DNA of 9,210 nt, from positions 1 to 9,210 of the forward strand of contig JADFYS010000061.1 in assembly GCA_015232955.1 (NCBI GenBank), written 5' to 3'. Of this stretch, positions 5,859 to 9,210 are shown in pieces (positions within the stretch are counted from its first letter, which is position 1; the number at the start of each line of letters is the position of its first letter). Source of the DNA: Gammaproteobacteria bacterium. Lineage in GTDB: Bacteria; Pseudomonadota; Gammaproteobacteria; Thiohalomonadales; Thiohalomonadaceae. Both the position numbers and the translations under genes were made by a program. Below the pieces are notes generated by a model. It worked only from the letters and a program-made list of their open reading frames with translations, ran no database searches and was not told where the DNA came from.

Positions 5859-8066
5859 ATGTTTGATCGCGTTCATCCCTTATGTCTCTGTCTGATCCTC
5901 TCTCTGCTCTGGCCATGGGCCGCGGTTATGGCAGAACCCGATGAAGAGGGATCGGGAGCACTCTCGGCGCTGGTGACGGATCTCAGCTCCCCCCGTGCCA
6001 CCATGCGTACCCTGCTGGTGGCGATCCAGGATGTCGAACAGAACCACTCCAACCGCATCCATGCCGCCATCTCGACCCTCGATCTCGACTATCTGACCGA
6101 ATCTGACCAGGCAGCGCTGCAGCAGCGGGCTGCGCTGCTGGTGAAACGACTGGCGAAGCTGATCGATCGTCTCGGGGTTCACCTGGAGGATATCCCCGAT
6201 CAGGGGGTCAAAAAACTGTGGTATTTCTACCGTCAGGAACCTCCAAGTGGGGGAAAACCGTTGCAGATTGCCCTGGAAAGAAAAGAGGGGGAGGGGACCT
6301 GGCACTTTAATGGGGCGACCATTAGTTCGATTCCGGCGCTAGAGGATTTTTTGGTTCAGGAGGAGAAAGGGGCGGCTGCGGATGAGGATGTTGCCTTGGC
6401 ACGGCGTAACGCCCGGGCCACCATGAACACTTTTCTCAAGGCGTTCTCAAGTCAACCGGCGGATCTGAAGGGGGCGGTCATGACGCTGGATAGCTCCCAA
6501 CAGGAGCCGGCGGTGTGGAAAAATATCGCTACCCGTCGTGCAGTCGAGTTGAAAGGGATTATGGATCGCACCCGTTTTGTGGTGTTAACCGAGATCCCCA
6601 ACGATCCATCGGCAGAAGATTTCACCTGGTACACCGGCGAAGAGGGATCGATCGTTATCGGCAGAGTGGCGGAGGGGGAGTATCGGGGTGAGTGGCGTTT
6701 TACCCCGGAGACCGTAGCCGGAATAGAGTCGTTCTATCAGGCTATGGAGGGTCGGCCTCTGCTCGAAGAGCTTCGTCTGCGTGGGGTCACCGAAGAGCTG
6801 ACTCTGGGGATGCGTCTCGAACGGATGATGCCGCAGTGGTTGCGGGCGACCCATTTTGGTCTACAAGGGTGGCAGTGGTTGGCGTTGGGGCTGCTTCTGC
6901 TCCTCGGCTTGATAGTACGAGGGGGGTTTCCGTGGCTGGTTCGGGTAGCGGCTGCTCCTCTGTTGCGGCGCAAGTTGGTGATCGATGATGCGATTCAGCG
7001 CAGCGCCTTTGACGCCTTTGGCCTGCTGGCGATGCTTCTTCTCTGGTTAACGGTCCTCAATCAGTTACAGTTGCCGGCAGAGTTGTTGGCATTTGTCGTA
7101 CCCATAATCAAGTTTTTGGTCACATTGAGCCTGGTCTATGCCGGTTATCGTCTGGTGGATGTGATCGGTGGGCAGGTGATCAGCAACCGTGATGTCCGCC
7201 TCACCAGTAATGACGAACTGCTCATTCCCCTCATCCGGAAAATACTGCGTATTCTGGTGGTGGTCGTGGTAGTGATGTTCATTATGGAGTTCTGGTTCAA
7301 CCAGCCCCCATCCACCATTATTGGCGCACTTGGAATCGGCGGTATCGCCATCGCCCTCGCAGCGCAGAGTACACTCGGAAACTTTTTCGGATCGCTGACC
7401 GTACTTGTGGATCGCCCCTTCGGAATAGGTGATTGGGTGGTGATCGGCGATGTGGAGGGGACGGTGGAGCATGTCGGTTTCCGCTCTACCCGGATTCGAA
7501 CCTTTTACAATTCGCTGATCTCGGTCCCCAACTCAAAAATGGTCGATGACTTTGTCGATAATTACGGTGTGCGTCAGTTTCGGCGGATTAAAATCCTGCT
7601 TTCGGTCACCTATGATACCCCTCCTGAGAAGATAGAGGCGTTTTGTGAAGGGATTCGTGAGCTGATTCGGCTTCACCCCTACACCCGAAAAGATTACTAC
7701 CATGTCTATCTCAACCAGTTCGCCGCCAGCTCTCTTGATATCCTCCTCTACGCCTTTCTCAGCACCCCGGACTGGTCTACCGAACTGCGCGAACGCCACG
7801 CCCTCTTTCTCGACATCCTGCGTCTGGCACAACGGCTGGAGATCAGCTTCGCCTTTCCGACCCAGACACTTCATCTCGCGGCAGAGGGGGAGCGGGAGAA
7901 GCCTTCGGACGCTGCTCCGGGGACAACCGAGAGTGAACAGCTCGGGGTCTCAGCCGCCGCTGCCATTTTCGGTGCACAGTATGGAACCACCGGGGAGGTG
8001 CTTCGGCCACCGGTGGTGATTGCCGAGACTCCTCGTTCTGGGCGTTTGAGCAAAGAGAGAAGGTAA
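5859..8066 (+). CDS. Large MscS-family mechanosensitive channel with duplicated periplasmic module
   Basis: This 735-residue protein far exceeds E. coli MscS (286 residues). A signal peptide ends near VMA/EP (25/26). Residues 43-168 and 183-298 are two copies of one module, predicted periplasmic. About five membrane helices follow (near 338-355, 384-400, 405-425, 460-478 and the pore helix 485-512). The pore helix has the Gly/Ala pattern of the family ('GIGGIAIALAAQSTLGN'), with Gln503 aligning by eye to MscS Gln112. It runs into the beta-domain signature 'DRPFGIGDWVVIGDVEGTV' and 'SVPNSKMVDDFV'. A C-terminal alpha/beta part ends near 675, and a 60-residue Ala/Pro-rich tail of low order follows. 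The protein should form a heptameric inner-membrane pore that opens under membrane tension. It is the last gene of the likely operon. The ATG at 5859 has a weak purine-rich site and directly precedes the signal peptide. Confidence 0.9.
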   Translation: MFDRVHPLCLCLILSLLWPWAAVMAEPDEEGSGALSALVTDLSSPRATMRTLLVAIQDVEQNHSNRIHAAISTLDLDYLTESDQAALQQRAALLVKRLAKLIDRLGVHLEDIPDQGVKKLWYFYRQEPPSGGKPLQIALERKEGEGTWHFNGATISSIPALEDFLVQEEKGAAADEDVALARRNARATMNTFLKAFSSQPADLKGAVMTLDSSQQEPAVWKNIATRRAVELKGIMDRTRFVVLTEIPNDPSAEDFTWYTGEEGSIVIGRVAEGEYRGEWRFTPETVAGIESFYQAMEGRPLLEELRLRGVTEELTLGMRLERMMPQWLRATHFGLQGWQWLALGLLLLLGLIVRGGFPWLVRVAAAPLLRRKLVIDDAIQRSAFDAFGLLAMLLLWLTVLNQLQLPAELLAFVVPIIKFLVTLSLVYAGYRLVDVIGGQVISNRDVRLTSNDELLIPLIRKILRILVVVVVVMFIMEFWFNQPPSTIIGALGIGGIAIALAAQSTLGNFFGSLTVLVDRPFGIGDWVVIGDVEGTVEHVGFRSTRIRTFYNSLISVPNSKMVDDFVDNYGVRQFRRIKILLSVTYDTPPEKIEAFCEGIRELIRLHPYTRKDYYHVYLNQFAASSLDILLYAFLSTPDWSTELRERHALFLDILRLAQRLEISFAFPTQTLHLAAEGEREKPSDAAPGTTESEQLGVSAAAAIFGAQYGTTGEVLRPPVVIAETPRSGRLSKERR
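5985..6752 (+). repeat. Tandem protein-level duplication in the MscS N-terminal region
   Basis: Module 1 (protein residues 43-168, bases 5985-6362) and module 2 (183-298, bases 6405-6752) share four ordered landmarks: 'ARATM' + 'T.L.A' (46-55 and 186-195), a Thr-Leu-Asp after a helix (73-75 and 209-211), Asp-Arg ... Ile-Pro (103-113 and 236-247), and Gly-x-Trp-x-Phe then Ile-x-x-Phe/Tyr (146-164 and 277-293). The DNA copies are diverged, so the duplication is old. Confidence 0.65.
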
Positions 8067-8129
8067 CGACACGCACATTAGCGATGGTCACCCCACCATC
8101 CCTATGGTCCCAATGAACGAGCTGAATCC

Positions 8130-8138
8130 TGATACAAT
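8130..8138 (+). promoter_or_regulatory. Candidate extended -10 promoter for rimO
   Basis: TG-A-TACAAT at 8130-8138 is an extended -10 element with five of six bases of the hexamer. No good -35 is seen at the usual distance, which extended -10 promoters tolerate. Transcription would start near 8145 and leave a leader of about 24 bases that lacks an obvious ribosome binding site. This supports separate transcription of rimO from the channel gene upstream. Confidence 0.5.
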
Positions 8139-8168
8139 ACAACTCCATTTTTGTCACGGCTTCGCACC

Positions 8169-9210
8169 ATGCCCAACCAGCCCTCTCCTCCCCATCAGAT
8201 CGGCTTTATCAGCCTCGGCTGCCCCAAGGCCACTGTAGATTCAGAACGGATCCTGACTCAACTTCGTGCCGGTGGATACCATCTGAGCAGATCTCTGGAG
8301 GGGGTAGATCTCGCCGTAATTAACACCTGCGGCTTTATTGATGCTGCGGTGGAGGAGTCGCTACAGACCATCGCCGAGACGCTGCAGCAGGTACCTAAGG
8401 TGGTGGTGACCGGCTGTCTTGGTGAGCGGGGGGATCTGCTTCGCAACCGCTTTCCCCAACTTCTGGCGGTGACCGGCACCGATTCGTTACAAGAGGTGCT
8501 GGCGATCATCCATCAGACACTCCCACCCCATCACGAACCTCGCTTCGATCTCGTCCCTGCGGGGGGGATTAAACTCACGCCGCGCCACTACGCCTACCTC
8601 AAGATTGCCGAGGGGTGTAACCAGAGCTGCAGTTTCTGCATTATCCCGTCGATGCGTGGCAAACTGCGTTCGCGTTCACCCGCTTCTATTCTCGGGGAGG
8701 CGCATCATCTGGTGGAAGATGGGGTGCAGGAGCTACTGCTGGTAGCGCAGGATAGCGCCGCCTACGGCGTTGATACCCATTACCGTACCACTTTTCACCA
8801 CGGGCGGCCGCTTAAAGGGGATCTTCTCACCCTAATTGATGAGTTGGCAAAGTTAGAGGTGTGGGTTCGCCTCCACTACGCCTATCCCTACCCTCATCTT
8901 GACCGCATCGTCGAGAAGATGGCCGAAGGCAAACTGCTCCCCTATCTCGATGTGCCGCTGCAGCATGCCGATCCCGCTATCCTCTCGGCGATGCGCCGCC
9001 CCGCTCAGAGTGAGAACATGCTGCGTCGTATTGAGCGTTGGCGTGAGATCTGTCCCGAGCTGATGATCCGCTCCACCTTTATCGTCGGCTTCCCGGGAGA
9101 GGGTGAGGCGGAGTTTACGCGACTGCTGCAGTCTTTGACGGCTGCCGAGATGGATCGCGCCGGGGCGTTCACCTTTTCGGCGGTGGACGGGGCGGAGGCG
9201 TCACTTCACT
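8169..9210 (+). CDS. rimO: Ribosomal protein S12 methylthiotransferase RimO, 3' end missing
   Basis: The first 347 codons of RimO, the radical-SAM enzyme that adds a methylthio group to a conserved aspartate of ribosomal protein S12 in the cytoplasm. The N-terminal UPF0004-type domain has the three cysteines of the auxiliary iron-sulfur cluster: Cys18 (SLGCPK), Cys54 (NTCGF) and Cys83 (TGCLG). The radical-SAM motif C-x3-C-x2-C is at Cys150, Cys154 and Cys157, preceded by 'LTPRHYAYLKIAEG'. 'QDSAAYGVD', 'LPYLDVPLQHA' and 'STFIVGFPGE' follow as in E. coli RimO and separate it from the related MiaB. The family is about 440 residues, so the end of the barrel and the C-terminal TRAM domain lie past the right edge. 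The ATG at 8169 puts ten residues before the first core strand. No strong ribosome site is visible. Confidence 0.95.
   Translation, partial: MPNQPSPPHQIGFISLGCPKATVDSERILTQLRAGGYHLSRSLEGVDLAVINTCGFIDAAVEESLQTIAETLQQVPKVVVTGCLGERGDLLRNRFPQLLAVTGTDSLQEVLAIIHQTLPPHHEPRFDLVPAGGIKLTPRHYAYLKIAEGCNQSCSFCIIPSMRGKLRSRSPASILGEAHHLVEDGVQELLLVAQDSAAYGVDTHYRTTFHHGRPLKGDLLTLIDELAKLEVWVRLHYAYPYPHLDRIVEKMAEGKLLPYLDVPLQHADPAILSAMRRPAQSENMLRRIERWREICPELMIRSTFIVGFPGEGEAEFTRLLQSLTAAEMDRAGAFTFSAVDGAEASLH

Larger units (their letters stand above)
1028..8066 (+). other. Predicted envelope operon: adaptor, RND permease, pspB, pspC, mscS-like
   Basis: Five same-strand genes have gaps of 43, 18, -4 and 55 bases, no evident terminator among them, and one good -10 box ahead of the first. 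All products sit in or face the inner membrane. Co-transcription is inferred from spacing; an internal promoter ahead of the channel gene (5804-5858) is not excluded, though I see no clear one. Confidence 0.6.

Noticed and set aside
8083..8108. GATGGT (8083-8088), ACCATC (8095-8100) and ATGGT (8104-8108) can form two mutually exclusive hairpins between the channel gene and rimO.
   Set aside because: The stems are only five or six base pairs and no T-run follows, so neither a terminator nor a switch is supported.

Overview
The window looks like chromosomal DNA of a gammaproteobacterium. The evidence is a PspB-PspC pair, a RimO whose N-terminal half closely follows the enterobacterial form, LPP20-type lipoproteins, and moderately GC-rich sequence with dense coding. 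The exact order is not resolvable by eye. There are no RNA genes, insertion sequences, phage genes, CRISPR arrays or long non-coding stretches; the longest gap is a 178-base divergent promoter region.

Layout. On the minus strand, positions 1-849 hold two lipoprotein genes in tandem: an LPP20-family protein (241-849) and, downstream of it, the first 54 codons of another lipoprotein cut by the window edge. A divergent intergenic region (850-1027) carries plausible promoters for both directions. Rightward from 1028 runs a tightly spaced set of five genes: an RND-pump periplasmic adaptor, the RND inner-membrane permease, pspB, pspC (overlapping pspB by 4 bases if it starts at a TTG codon), and a large MscS-type channel with a signal peptide and a duplicated periplasmic module. 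After a 102-base gap with an extended -10 promoter candidate comes rimO, cut by the right edge.

How the genes fit together. The five-gene block is all cell-envelope machinery: a proton-driven exporter, the membrane sensors of the phage-shock response, and a tension-gated channel. No pspA or pspF is visible, so either they lie elsewhere or PspB/PspC act here without them. A shared transcript is inferred from spacing and strand. The notable points are this gene arrangement, the internal duplication in the MscS protein, the Asn at the AcrB Lys940 position of the RND permease, and the likely TTG start of pspC. rimO is an ordinary housekeeping gene that is probably transcribed separately.
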